Of a DNA stretch of 64,000 nucleotides, positions 42,145-50,366 are shown piece by piece; within the stretch, counting starts at the first letter, position 1, and every line of letters begins with the position of its first letter. Source of the stretch: Desulfonatronum lacustre DSM 10312. GTDB taxonomy: Bacteria > Desulfobacterota > Desulfovibrionia > Desulfovibrionales > Desulfonatronaceae. The notes below the pieces were generated by a model that saw nothing but the letters and a program-made list of their open reading frames with translations, made no database searches and was not told the DNA's origin. The DNA lies in the NCBI RefSeq assembly GCF_000519265.1, contig NZ_KI912608.1, positions 1,005,665 to 1,069,664 on the forward strand, in the 5' to 3' direction. Both the position numbers and the translations under genes were made by a program.

Positions 42145-42219
42145 ATTAACCATCAGCTGCACAGCGACCGATCCTCGCCGCTTCGCGGCTCCAAACCGCG
42201 CGTGAGCCGGGCGTAGGCT
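42144..42219 (+). other. attC-like site 2 (degenerate)
   Basis: Between cassettes 2 and 3 the sequence has AATTAAC (42144-42150, near RYYYAAC) and CGTAGGC (near GTTAGGC with one T missing, about 42213-42219). A hairpin is present with CCGCTTCGCGG, but its arms do not pair well throughout. It is probably a decayed attC. Confidence 0.4.
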
Positions 42220-42231
42220 CACAGGGAAAAG

Positions 42232-42744
42232 ATGTCGCACAGACCAGAAGCAATTGCGGAAACGTTTTGCGTCTATCCACCAACTCCTGATGAGTGGATG
42301 TCAAGACGCGACGTCGTTACCGGTCTCAGCCTCAAGCTGTACAACCTTTCTTCAGTCCGGAATTTGCCCGAGAGATTCGGCACTTTGGAGCGAGAGCTTG
42401 AGCGCTGTTACTGCTCAGGCGCCTACTTGGCGTGTGTTGTTCTTGCTCAGTCAATTGTTGAGACGCTACACCACAAAAAATCTGGCGGAGACAAGCGGGC
42501 AATGGACAGGTTTCTCGAGTACTGCGGGGATGAAGTTGATCGACTTCGTTCGCGCAGAAACGATCTGCTGCATGCTGGTCGTCCTTCGAATGACATCACG
42601 TTGGGCGACTACATCAGCGACCGAGAAGCTCTTGAAAACGATGCTCGTAGCGCTGTCTCAATCGTTTATCACGTGGCTCGCGCATTTGTGCAGTGTGAGC
42701 CTAATCATTTACTCAAGCAGACCGATCAATCGCTTCGCGATTGA
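42232..42744 (+). CDS. HEPN-motif protein (cassette 3)
   Basis: 170 residues, ATG 42232 with AGGGAAAAG upstream. An all-helical protein with the motif RLRSRRNDLLHAGRP, Arg109 and His114 fitting the Rx4H active pair of HEPN RNases. A hydrophobic helix CSGAYLACVVLAQSIVETL precedes it, as in that fold. No antitoxin gene is beside it. Its last codons overlap the following attC-like site, as is usual for cassette ORFs. Confidence 0.55.
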   Translation: MSHRPEAIAETFCVYPPTPDEWMSRRDVVTGLSLKLYNLSSVRNLPERFGTLERELERCYCSGAYLACVVLAQSIVETLHHKKSGGDKRAMDRFLEYCGDEVDRLRSRRNDLLHAGRPSNDITLGDYISDREALENDARSAVSIVYHVARAFVQCEPNHLLKQTDQSLRD

Positions 42745-42771
42745 TGCGGCCGCTTAGTTCAGGCGTTAAGT
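42699..42771 (+). other. attC-like site 3
   Basis: R'' GCCTAAT (42699-42705, one mismatch) and R' GTTAAGT (42765-42771, perfect GTTRRRY) frame a hairpin with the strong stem ATCAATCGC-TTC-GCGATTGAT. The joint is at 42765/42766. Size 73 bases. Confidence 0.7.
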
Positions 42772-42793
42772 TTATAGGGAGATTCAACTCGAA

Positions 42794-43510
42794 ATGGACG
42801 AAATAAAACAGAAAATAGCATTATTCATAGATGCAGATAATGCCCCTGCGAATAAATTTGAAGGCATTTTGAGCGAAGTAGCTAAATATGGTGTTGTGAC
42901 TATAAGGAAGGCTTATGGGAACTGGAAAGCGCCTACTCTAAAGCCATGGGAAGACCTTTTACACGAATACGCAATTCAGCCGGTTCAGCAGTATGACTTG
43001 ACAAAAGGTAAAAACGCCTCGGATATCGCGCTTGTTATTGACGCAATGGATATTATGTATACCAAAAATATTGATGTAATGTGTTTTGTTTCATCTGATT
43101 GTGATTTTACACCAATGGTCACACGTGCCCTTGCTGAAGGTAAGGTTGTTCTGGGATTTGGTGAGCGTAAGACTCCGGCTCCTTTTGTGAATGCGTGTTC
43201 AAAGTTTCTATTTTTAGATCAGGAACCAAAGCAGAACGGAACGGTACAGACAAAATCAAAAAACATTAAATCCGACACCAAACTTATAAATTTGTTGCGT
43301 CAGGCAATCGAAGCAACTGAGGAAGATGATGGTTGGGCAGCTCTTGGCCCTGTGGGCTCACATATATCGAACAAAACCTCATTTGATACTAGGAATTATG
43401 GTTTTAAAAATCTTAGTAGCCTATTTAAGGCCATTGATTTGTTTGAACTCAAGCGCGGACCGGGAAATTCTTACATGGTCAAGGATGCGCGAAAGAAAAA
43501 ATCAACTTAA
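42794..43510 (+). CDS. NYN-domain RNase with LOTUS-like C terminus (cassette 4)
   Basis: 238 residues. The NYN (PIN-like) core has FIDADNAP (Asp13, Asp15), NASDIALVIDAMD (Asp77) and VSSDCDFTPM (Asp102, Asp104), so the metal-binding acidic set is intact. Residues 155-235 form a winged-helix-like OST-HTH/LOTUS domain (LLRQAIEATEEDDGWAAL, YGFKNLSSLFKAIDLF). Related proteins degrade RNA. The stop is inside the R'' core of the next attC-like site. Confidence 0.85.
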   Translation: MDEIKQKIALFIDADNAPANKFEGILSEVAKYGVVTIRKAYGNWKAPTLKPWEDLLHEYAIQPVQQYDLTKGKNASDIALVIDAMDIMYTKNIDVMCFVSSDCDFTPMVTRALAEGKVVLGFGERKTPAPFVNACSKFLFLDQEPKQNGTVQTKSKNIKSDTKLINLLRQAIEATEEDDGWAALGPVGSHISNKTSFDTRNYGFKNLSSLFKAIDLFELKRGPGNSYMVKDARKKKST

Positions 43511-43560
43511 CACCCGGCTGCAGGCGACAGCGAAAAAAAACACGCTGCTCCTGAGGCGGA
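43505..43560 (+). other. Half attC-like site 4 at array end
   Basis: R'' ACTTAAC (43505-43511) is a perfect RYYYAAC, overlapping the cassette 4 stop. A hairpin follows (GCAGGCGACAGCG with ACGCTGCTCCTG), but no GTTRRRY partner follows at the expected place. The array therefore ends in a decayed site. Confidence 0.5.
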
Positions 43561-43636
43561 CCATAGGGCGATCGCCTTGACGTACGTACCGGAAGGCGTA
43601 CAATCGATAAAAAAATGAACACGCGAGAGGTGCGTC

Positions 43637-43879
43637 ATGACCGGAATCACAGCAACTGAGGCGCGCAGTAACCTTTATCGTTTGATTGATGAAACTGCCG
43701 AGTCCCACCAACCAATCGTCATCATGGGTAAGCGGAACAAAGCCGTCCTAGTGTCCGAAGAAGACTGGTCGGCAATTCAGGAAACACTTTACCTGCTGTC
43801 CATACCAGGTATGCGGGAGTCTATTCGTGAGGGGATGGGTACCCCCGTGGATGAATGTGATGAGGAGCTGGACTGGTGA
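43637..43879 (+). CDS. YefM/Phd-family antitoxin
   Basis: 80 residues, ATG preceded by GAGAGGTG. MTGITATEARSNLYRLIDET at the N terminus and PIVIMGKRNKAVLVSEEDW are classic Phd/YefM. It should bind and neutralise the toxin encoded next and repress their shared promoter. Stop overlaps the toxin start. Confidence 0.93.
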   Translation: MTGITATEARSNLYRLIDETAESHQPIVIMGKRNKAVLVSEEDWSAIQETLYLLSIPGMRESIREGMGTPVDECDEELDW

Positions 43880-44139
43880 CATGGAAGTTGGTTTACACCA
43901 AGCAAGCCCAGAAAGACGCGAAGAAACTGGCCTCCAGCGGCCTCAAGCCAAAAGCCCAGGCATTGTTGGCACTGATTGCAGAAGATCCATACCGCAAACC
44001 ACCTCCGTTTGAGAAGCTCATTGGTGATCTTGCGGGGGCCTATTCACGCCGCATCAATATTCAGCATCGTCTGGTCTACCAAGTGCTCGAGAACGAGCGA
44101 GCGGTAAAAGTTCTCAGGCTTTGGAGCCACTACGAATAA
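43876..44139 (+). CDS. YoeB/Txe-family mRNA interferase toxin
   Basis: 87 residues. LVYTKQAQKDAKKLASSG, FEKLIGDLAGAYSRRINIQH and HRLVYQVLE with the final VLRLWSHYE match YoeB toxins: the His and Tyr at the end are the catalytic region. It cleaves mRNA on ribosomes. Start is GTG 43876, overlapping the antitoxin stop (GTGA). Confidence 0.93.
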   Translation: MTWKLVYTKQAQKDAKKLASSGLKPKAQALLALIAEDPYRKPPPFEKLIGDLAGAYSRRINIQHRLVYQVLENERAVKVLRLWSHYE

Positions 44140-44143
44140 TGCG

Positions 44144-44179
44144 TAACAGTGATGGGACGGGGCCGTCCCATCACTGTTA
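44144..44179. repeat. Perfect 17-bp inverted repeat downstream of the toxin
   Basis: TAACAGTGATGGGACGG and CCGTCCCATCACTGTTA are exact inverted repeats with a 2-base loop (GG). No T-run follows, so it is not a standard terminator; it could be a transcription stop, or an attC relic. The near-direct repeat TTAACCCATCATAA that begins at 44177 recurs at 45380. Confidence 0.6.
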
Positions 44180-44219
44180 ACCCATCATAATAGCATCCGC
44201 GTGTCTTCGGAGGTCAGTT

Positions 44220-45261
44220 TCATACCTCCCTTCCCTCCAGTTCATACTCAATCTGCTCGATTGTCGGCAGGCTGCTTTGCAGGGATTCCGGCAAGGTCTC
44301 CAGCAGTTTGTATTCCGCGATACCCAGCGGCTGAGCGTTGTCACGCAGAGCGTATTCCGCAACCACCTTGTTCTTGCTCTTGCAAAGCAACAAACCGATC
44401 GTAGGGTTGTCCTGCTCGCTTTTGACCTGAGCATCAACGGCGGTCAGGTAAAAACTCAGTTGCCCCAAGTGTTCCGGCTTGAATTTGCCGGCCTTGAGTT
44501 CGATCACCACATAGCAGCGCAACTTGAGATGATAGAAGAGCAGGTCGATGAAAAACTCGTCGCCACCGACATCAATCAGGACCTGTCGGCCGACAAAGGC
44601 GAAACCCGCGCCCAGTTCCAGCAGGAATTGCGTGACATGCTGCACCAATGTCAATTCAATTGCGCGCTCCTGGGCCTCGTCGGTCAGACCGAGAAAATCG
44701 AACCGATAGGGGTCCTTCAATGACTCGCGGGCAAGGTCGGATTGCGGTTTGGGCAGGCGCTGGTCGAAGTTGGTCAGTGCCTTGCCCTGGCTGCTCCAGA
44801 AGGCGGGTCTCGATCTGCATTACCAGCACATTGCGCGACCAGGCGTTCTCGATGGTTTTCCGCGCATAGGCCAGCCTTTTTTCACGATCCTTGAGTTTGG
44901 TAAGCAGGACCAGATTGTGCCCCCACGGCAATTGTCCAACAGCCTGTTGGACAATTTGCTCGTCCGGCCAAGCCTCGGCAAATGCTCGCATATACATGAG
45001 ATTGGCGCGGGAGAAGCCTTTCATCTCCGGAAAGGCATTGGGCAGATCGTGGGCCAGTCGGGCAATGACCTTGGCCCCCCAGCCCTGATCGGCCTGCCGA
45101 GTCAGAATATCACGGCCGATCTGCCAGTAAAGCAGCACCAATTCGCGGTTAACCGCCAGGGTGGAGCGTTGCTGGGCTGTATGGATGCGGTATTTCAGTT
45201 CCGCCAGCCAGTCGGCGTAGCCCTAGGGCGGCGTGGTCAGGGATATGGGGTTATCGCTCAT
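44220..45261 (-). pseudogene. DUF1016 (YhcG-type) nuclease gene, doubly broken
   Basis: Starts ATG 45261, but codon 13 is TAG (45225-45223), right before GYADWLAELKYRI. The N-terminal domain then reads LVLLYWQIGRDILTRQADQG and FSRANLMYMRAFAEAWPD; near 44796 a frameshift separates it from KALTNFDQRLPKPQ. The C-terminal nuclease is intact: DLLFYHLKLRCYVVIELKAG (Asp...ExK of PD-(D/E)xK) and GLLLCKSKNKVVAEYAL. Both breaks could be sequencing errors but two in one gene suggest decay. Confidence 0.8.
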
Positions 45262-45370
45262 CCTCGTACCACCTCAAATGCAGGTTTGCGCCGAACCATG
45301 CCATGGCAGATTGTCGTTTCAACTGGTCAGAAAGACTGTCGTCCATGCCTTTGACCTGCAAGTTGGCCAT
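45251..45370 (-). pseudogene. Truncated ribbon-helix-helix antitoxin
   Basis: ATG 45370 with AAGGAAGAG upstream, 39 residues: MANLQVKGMDDSLSDQLKRQ is the strand-helix start of FitA/VapB-like RHH antitoxins. After that the sequence departs (WFGANLHLRWYEDER) and stops overlapping the DUF1016 ATG, so the second helix is lost. Confidence 0.5.
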
Positions 45371-45420
45371 TGCTCTTCCTTAACCCATCATAAATATCCG
45401 CGCGGTATTTCACCGGCCTC

Positions 45421-47145
45421 CTACACCTCGTCCATTCCGCTCCTGCGTATCGCCGCCACGCCCCCTTGCAGATTCAGGGCGTCGCCGATACCGGCCTCTT
45501 TCAAGGTGATCTGGGCCTCGTAGGACCGGCCTCCGGCGTTGCAGACCAGAACCAGCGGTTTGTCCCGGGGCACTTCGTCCAGCCTGACCCGCAGCTCATC
45601 CTGGGGGATGTTCATCCAGACATCGGGGTGTTTTTCCAGGAACGGTTGGGCATTGGCCGGTCCGCGGCAATCCAGGACCCGGAAGTCGCGGTCCTGGTCA
45701 TTCCAGAGCCGGGCGAATTCCGAGACGGTCATGGAGGCGCAGCGGCCCTCCAGGATGTTTTCCGCAGCGTTGGCCGCGGCGTTGACGATGTCCATGGCCG
45801 AGGAAAAGGGGGGAGAATAGGGATATTCCAGATTGCCGATCACGGAGACATGCGGATGGTCGCCCAGAACCGCGGCCACGGCCCCGACCCGGCCCACCAG
45901 ACCGTCCCCCTTGGCGCACAGCCCCTGCGCGCCAAGGACCCGGCCTTTTTTCGGGCCGCTTTTTTCCACGACCATTTCCAAGTGCATCAATTCGTTTTCC
46001 GGGAAAAAATGGGCCCGGTCCGACTGGACCACATGGGAATGAACGGCATCCAGCCCGGCCCGTTGAGCCGCTTCCGGGCACAACCCGGCTCCGGCCACGG
46101 AAATTTCAAACAATTTGACCGCGAAGCTGCCCACGGCTCCAGGAAACTCGGCGTCGCCGCCTGCCAGATTGGTCCCGATCACCCGGCCCTGGCGGTTGGC
46201 CAGCGAGCCCAAGGGGTAGTACCCAGGCTGGCCCGTGACGAGATTGGTCACCTGAACGCAGTTGCCGCCGGCGTAAATGTCCGGGTCCGAGGTCCGCAAG
46301 CGCGTATCCACGACAATGCCGCCGCGGGGCGACACCTCCAGCCCGGCGTCCTTGGCCAGTTCGGAGTTGGGAATCACGCCCACGGAGAGAATCACCAGAT
46401 CCGCCTCCAGTTCCTCTCCTTCCAGGAGCACCCGCTCCACGGCCCCGTCTCCGTCTCCGGCGGCTCCGGCAAATCCCTTTACCGTAGCCGACAACCGGAA
46501 GCTCACTCCCTGCTCCTGCATGTGATGCTGGGCCATCCGGGCCAGTTCTTGGCTGACGAAACCGGGGAGGATCTGGTCCGCGATTTCCACCACCGTGGTT
46601 TCCACGCCCCACATGTCCGAAAGCGCTTCGGCGATCTCCAAGCCGATGAACCCGGCCCCGACCACCACGGCCTTGCCCACCTTGCCCGCCTCCACCCGGG
46701 AGCGGATGCCCTCGGCCTCCTCCAGGTTGGACACCACGAAAACCCCATCCATATTCACTCCGGGCAGATCCGGCTTACGCGGTCGGCTCCCCGTGGCCAG
46801 GACCAGCTTGTCGTAGGGAAAGGTCGCGCTCTCGCCGGACTCCAGGTCTCGGGCATGGACGACCTTGGCTTGGCGATCAATGCGCTCGGCCCGCGTTCGG
46901 GTCAGGACGTCCACGCCCTTGGCCTCGTGAAAGAACTTCGGGTCGCGAATCATGTGGAAGCTGGTGGCCTGCAATTCCTTGACGTCGCTGACGTCCCCGG
47001 AAACATAATACGGAATGCCGCACCCGCCGTAGGAGACCCTGGCCCCCTGATCAATGATGGTCACCCGGGCATCCGGCATCAGCCGTTTCAACCGACACGC
47101 CGCCTTGGGCCCCAACGCCACTCCGCCGATAATCACAACATTCAT
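45421..47145 (-). CDS. FAD-NAD(P) disulfide/persulfide reductase with rhodanese domain
   Basis: 574 residues from ATG 47145, preceded by AAAGGAATAG. N-terminal FAD motif VVIIGGVALGPKAA, redox Cys42 in SYGGCGIPYY, NAD motif VVVGAGFIGLEIAEAL, C-terminal FAD region DIYAGGNCVQV. Residues about 475-570 form a rhodanese domain (VLDCRGPAN, LVCNAGGRSYEAQ with the Cys). This layout is that of CoA-disulfide reductase/NADH-dependent persulfide reductase enzymes. It likely handles polysulfide or thiol stress, consistent with sulfur metabolism. Confidence 0.9.
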   Translation of the reverse strand: MNVVIIGGVALGPKAACRLKRLMPDARVTIIDQGARVSYGGCGIPYYVSGDVSDVKELQATSFHMIRDPKFFHEAKGVDVLTRTRAERIDRQAKVVHARDLESGESATFPYDKLVLATGSRPRKPDLPGVNMDGVFVVSNLEEAEGIRSRVEAGKVGKAVVVGAGFIGLEIAEALSDMWGVETTVVEIADQILPGFVSQELARMAQHHMQEQGVSFRLSATVKGFAGAAGDGDGAVERVLLEGEELEADLVILSVGVIPNSELAKDAGLEVSPRGGIVVDTRLRTSDPDIYAGGNCVQVTNLVTGQPGYYPLGSLANRQGRVIGTNLAGGDAEFPGAVGSFAVKLFEISVAGAGLCPEAAQRAGLDAVHSHVVQSDRAHFFPENELMHLEMVVEKSGPKKGRVLGAQGLCAKGDGLVGRVGAVAAVLGDHPHVSVIGNLEYPYSPPFSSAMDIVNAAANAAENILEGRCASMTVSEFARLWNDQDRDFRVLDCRGPANAQPFLEKHPDVWMNIPQDELRVRLDEVPRDKPLVLVCNAGGRSYEAQITLKEAGIGDALNLQGGVAAIRRSGMDEV

Positions 47146-47173
47146 GGTTCTATTCCTTTCATGACAAAGGTTA

Positions 47174-47191
47174 TTGCCGGTCAACCGGCAA
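47174..47191 (-). terminator. Possible weak terminator after YihY-CNBD gene
   Basis: TTGCCGG and CCGGCAA pair with a 4-base loop; on the minus strand it lies 50 bases past the stop, followed by only TTT. It may stop transcription weakly before the flavoprotein gene. Confidence 0.3.
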
Positions 47192-47241
47192 CGTGAAAAA
47201 ACACGCTCGTTCAACAACAATGAGTTTGATCAGTAATGCGG

Positions 47242-48555
47242 TTACCCCGCTCCCGCCGCCTTCGTCGCCTGCTTCAACCGCAGCCCCAGGGAGCTGATGA
47301 TCTTTCGGGACACGCTGGGGCTGTGGGACAGGAGGTCTTCGAAGACGTTGGAGGAGAGGAGCAGGAATTCTGAGTCGGTTTCGGCTCGGGCCGTGGAGTG
47401 GCGGGGCTGGTCCAGAAGGTAGGCGGTTTCGCCGAAGAAGTGTTTTGGTTCGATGACGATCAGGGGCTCGGAGTCCGGGGTTGGGTTTTCGCCGAACAGC
47501 GCGACCTTGCCGGTGTGCAGATAGTAGATGTCCCGGCCCTGGTCGCCTTTGTGATAAATGACCTCTCCAGCCGGAACACTCTGGGCGTACTTGGAGAAAA
47601 TGCGCCGGGATGAGCCGAAGAGTTTGTCTTCCACGCGCCCGCTGATTCCGGTGGAATTGCTCTGGGAGGTAATGATCCGGTCCAGGGCCAGGATGTCCAC
47701 CCGGCCGGCCACTTCCACGAACTGGGCGAAGAGGAAAAAGAGCAGAAAGACGAGATAGACCCAGAGCAGCAGAAAGATCACCGCACCCAGGGACCCGTAC
47801 ACGTAGTTGTAGGTAGCCAGGGAGACGTACTGCAAGAAGGCCAGTTGCAATCCGTGGATGGACAAGGTGCACAGCCCCGCGCCCAGGGCCGCATGCCAGG
47901 TCTTGGGCTTGGTCAGGGGCAAAAAACGGTAGCAGATGAAGATCAGGCTGAAGACCAGGGCCAGCGGCACCACGAAGCCGGAAAGCGACAACAGCAGGTC
48001 GTAAATCTGGATCAGCCAGGAAAATTCCCCCAGCTTGTCGGACAGGAAGCGCAGAATCACGTTGGTCAGCGCGGAAAGCAACAGCAGAATCAGGACGCCG
48101 GGCACCAGGACCAAGGACAGCAGGTTGCTCCAAACGAAACTTCTGGAGTGATTGCTGGGGAAGATCACCCCAAAGGCGCTCTGGATGGAACTGATAATCA
48201 ACCGACTGGTCCAAAGCACTCCCAAAAGCCCCAATCCACTGATCGCGGCCTGCGTTTCCAGGACCCCGATGCGTCGAAAAAAGTCTTCGTTCAGCTCCGT
48301 GTTGAACTCGGCCAGAAAGGCGAACAGTTCCTCGGTCAGTTCCGGATGGTTGACCAGCGAGGTGTTCAGGATGGAGACGACCACCAGGATCAGCGGCCCG
48401 ATGGACAACAGAAAATAGTAAGCCGCCGCGGATGCGTGGCTGGAAAGCTGATTCTTCAGAAACTGGAGGACGGTGCCGTACGTGGTCTGCAAAAACCAGT
48501 TCAGCCCGTCCCCCAGAAGATGGAAGGGAAGTTTAAGCCACGACCTTGGCCACAC
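47242..48555 (-). CDS. YihY/BrkB membrane protein fused to cyclic-nucleotide domain
   Basis: 437 residues. Residues 1-300 fit the YihY/BrkB (UPF0761) fold with six hydrophobic spans: SSHASAAAYYFLLSIGPLIL, LLGVLWTSRLIISSIQSAF and YVYGSLGAVIFLLLWVYLVF. Residues about 315-430 form a cyclic-nucleotide-binding domain (VPAGEVIYHKGDQGRDIYYL, LHTGKVALFG, FFGETAYLLDQPRHSTARA; the GE..(x)..R..A core is kept). The fusion is unusual and suggests ligand-gated membrane activity. The start lies inside the end of leuB. Confidence 0.85.
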   Translation of the reverse strand: MWPRSWLKLPFHLLGDGLNWFLQTTYGTVLQFLKNQLSSHASAAAYYFLLSIGPLILVVVSILNTSLVNHPELTEELFAFLAEFNTELNEDFFRRIGVLETQAAISGLGLLGVLWTSRLIISSIQSAFGVIFPSNHSRSFVWSNLLSLVLVPGVLILLLLSALTNVILRFLSDKLGEFSWLIQIYDLLLSLSGFVVPLALVFSLIFICYRFLPLTKPKTWHAALGAGLCTLSIHGLQLAFLQYVSLATYNYVYGSLGAVIFLLLWVYLVFLLFFLFAQFVEVAGRVDILALDRIITSQSNSTGISGRVEDKLFGSSRRIFSKYAQSVPAGEVIYHKGDQGRDIYYLHTGKVALFGENPTPDSEPLIVIEPKHFFGETAYLLDQPRHSTARAETDSEFLLLSSNVFEDLLSHSPSVSRKIISSLGLRLKQATKAAGAG

Positions 48556-49585
48556 GATCGCCGACCTCGTCCGTGGTCATGCCCATGCGTCCGGCGGCCT
48601 GGCTGGCCATGGAGGGCAACAGGTTGATCACGGCCTGCTCCACGGCCTGGGCCGCCTGAGCTTCCTTGAGTTCAACGAGCATCATTTGTCCGGCCAGGAT
48701 CGCGGCCAGGGGGTTGGCCTTGCCCTGCCCCGCGTATTTCGGGGCCGAGCCGCCGATGGGCTCGAACATGGACACGCCCTCGGGGTTGATGTTCCCGCCC
48801 GCGGCAATGCCCAGCCCGCCCTGGGTGATGGCCCCCAGATCGGTGATGATGTCCCCGAACATGTTGTCCGTGACGATCACGTCGAACCACTCCGGGTTCT
48901 TGACCATCCACATGCAGGTGGCGTCCACGTGGGCGTAGTCCAGCTCCACCTGGGGATAGTCCTTGGCCAGCTCATGGAAGACCCGCTCCCAGAGGCCGAA
49001 GGCAAAGGTCAGGACGTTGGTCTTGCCGCACAGGGTCAGCTTTTTGCGCGGCCGGGAGGCGGCCAGTTCAAAGGCGTACCGCAGACAGCGCTCCACGCCC
49101 ATGTAGGTGTTCACGGACTCCTGGACCGCGATTTCATGCTTGGTGCCCTGGCGCAGGCACCCGCCGCTGCCGGCGTACAGGCCTTCGGTATTCTCCCGAA
49201 CCACCACGTAGTCGATCTGCTCCGGTCCCTTGTCCTTGAGCGGGCACTCCACGCCGGGATAGAGCTTCACCGGACGCAGGTTGATGTACTGGTCCAGAGC
49301 GAAGCGGATTTTCAGCAAAACCCCCTGCTCCAGGATGCCCGGCTTGACGTCCGGGTGGCCGATGGCCCCGAGGTAGATGGAATCCAGGCCGCGCATTTCC
49401 TCCAGCACGGAGTCCGGAACCAGCTCCCCGGTCTTCAGGTAGCGCTCCCCGCCCAGATCGATGTGCTGCCAGTTGATCTTGAATCCATATTTCGCCCCGG
49501 CCGCGTCCAGCACCTTGCGGCCCTGCATGGTCACCTCCGGCCCGATGCCGTCCCCGGGGAACCAGCCGATATTGTAACTGCGCAT
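48533..49585 (-). CDS. leuB: 3-isopropylmalate dehydrogenase
   Basis: 350 residues. NAD-dependent decarboxylating dehydrogenase signature: [36 protein letters not shown] and [18 protein letters not shown]. Size and leu context support LeuB rather than isocitrate dehydrogenase. It oxidises 3-isopropylmalate in leucine synthesis. A 217-base inverted-repeat element separates it from leuD; ATG with GAGGAG upstream. Confidence 0.93.
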   Translation of the reverse strand: MRSYNIGWFPGDGIGPEVTMQGRKVLDAAGAKYGFKINWQHIDLGGERYLKTGELVPDSVLEEMRGLDSIYLGAIGHPDVKPGILEQGVLLKIRFALDQYINLRPVKLYPGVECPLKDKGPEQIDYVVVRENTEGLYAGSGGCLRQGTKHEIAVQESVNTYMGVERCLRYAFELAASRPRKKLTLCGKTNVLTFAFGLWERVFHELAKDYPQVELDYAHVDATCMWMVKNPEWFDVIVTDNMFGDIITDLGAITQGGLGIAAGGNINPEGVSMFEPIGGSAPKYAGQGKANPLAAILAGQMMLVELKEAQAAQAVEQAVINLLPSMASQAAGRMGMTTDEVGDRVAKVVA

Positions 49586-49627
49586 GTCGTCGTTTCTCCT
49601 CAGTAAAGTTCATGGTTCACAAAAATG

Positions 49628-49844
49628 AACCGCACGCTTTCGATGGTCGCTCAAGGCGCAAAGTTCGCCAAGGAAAACATTTTGGAAAGCAGGGAAAGAG
49701 CTGCTTTCCAAAAGGATTGCCGCTTCCTGACGGGAGACAGAAACATCGCCGTCAGGCGGCAAAGCTTTTGCCTTCCGCATCTTTCCGGCGGAAGGCAAAA
49801 ATCTATTCTTGACGTCCTTGGCGGCTTGAGCGAAGCGGGCGGTT
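49628..49844. repeat. Inverted-repeat element E1 (AACCGCACGCT ends)
   Basis: Ends AACCGCACGCT (49628-49638) and AGCGGGCGGTT (49834-49844) are inverted (one mismatch). Inside are GGTCGCTCAAGGCGC and its partner GCGGCTTGAGCG, and the hairpin GGAAAGCAGG...CTGCTTTCC. A second copy lies upstream of leuA at 53231. No gene is supported. Confidence 0.6.
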
Positions 49845-49867
49845 CCCTCTTTCAAAAAACAGTCAGA

Positions 49868-50365
49868 TCACCCCTCCGTCATCTGCCTGCGCACATACCC
49901 CACCAGGCCCCCCTGGGCCAGGATTTCCCGCATGAACGGCGGGACCGGGGTGCAGGGGATGTCCGTGTTCTGGGTCAGGTTGCGGATCAGGCCTTTTTCC
50001 GGGTCCACTTCCAGGCGGTCGCCTTCGTTGATGGTGTCCGCGGCGTCGCCGATTTCCAGCAGGGTCAGGCCCATGTTGAAGCCGTTGCGATAGAATATCC
50101 GGGCGAAGCTGTGGGCCAGGACCACGGGCATGCCCGCGCCGAGAATGGCGATGGGCGCGTGTTCCCGGGACGAGCCGCAGCCGAAGTTCGGCCCGGCCAC
50201 CAGGATGTCGCCCTTTTGCACCCGGTTGATCCAACCCGGCTCCAGCCCTTCGAAGCAGTTCCTGCCCAACTCCAGTGGGTCCGTGGTGACCAGAAACCGG
50301 GCCGGGATGATGGCGTCCGTGTCAATATTGGTGCCGACCTTGCGGGCCGCTCCTGTGTAACTCAT
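49868..50365 (-). CDS. leuD: 3-isopropylmalate dehydratase small subunit
   Basis: 165 residues from ATG 50365 with GAGGAG upstream. [33 protein letters not shown] and [14 protein letters not shown] are the LeuD landmarks; the [10 protein letters not shown] loop lines the active site with LeuC. It is 1 base past the leuC stop. Confidence 0.95.
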   Translation of the reverse strand: MSYTGAARKVGTNIDTDAIIPARFLVTTDPLELGRNCFEGLEPGWINRVQKGDILVAGPNFGCGSSREHAPIAILGAGMPVVLAHSFARIFYRNGFNMGLTLLEIGDAADTINEGDRLEVDPEKGLIRNLTQNTDIPCTPVPPFMREILAQGGLVGYVRRQMTEG

Positions 50366-50366
50366 T

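Larger units (their letters stand above)
44177..45405. repeat. Near-direct repeats flanking the DUF1016 pseudogene
   Basis: TTAACCCATCATAATAGC at 44177 and TTAACCCATCATAAATATCC at 45380 bracket the DUF1016 pseudogene and RHH fragment. The coordinates given span the whole bracketed unit. A unit inserted or duplicated as a block is suggested. Confidence 0.45.

Noticed and set aside
44144-44179. Perfect hairpin after YoeB as a rho-independent terminator or intact attC
   Set aside because: No T-run follows, and a perfectly paired stem with no GTTRRRY/RYYYAAC pair does not fit attC; it was kept only as a repeat.
45466-47196. 576-aa ORF opposite the flavoprotein gene
   Set aside because: Antisense shadow of a gene with FAD, NAD and rhodanese motifs.
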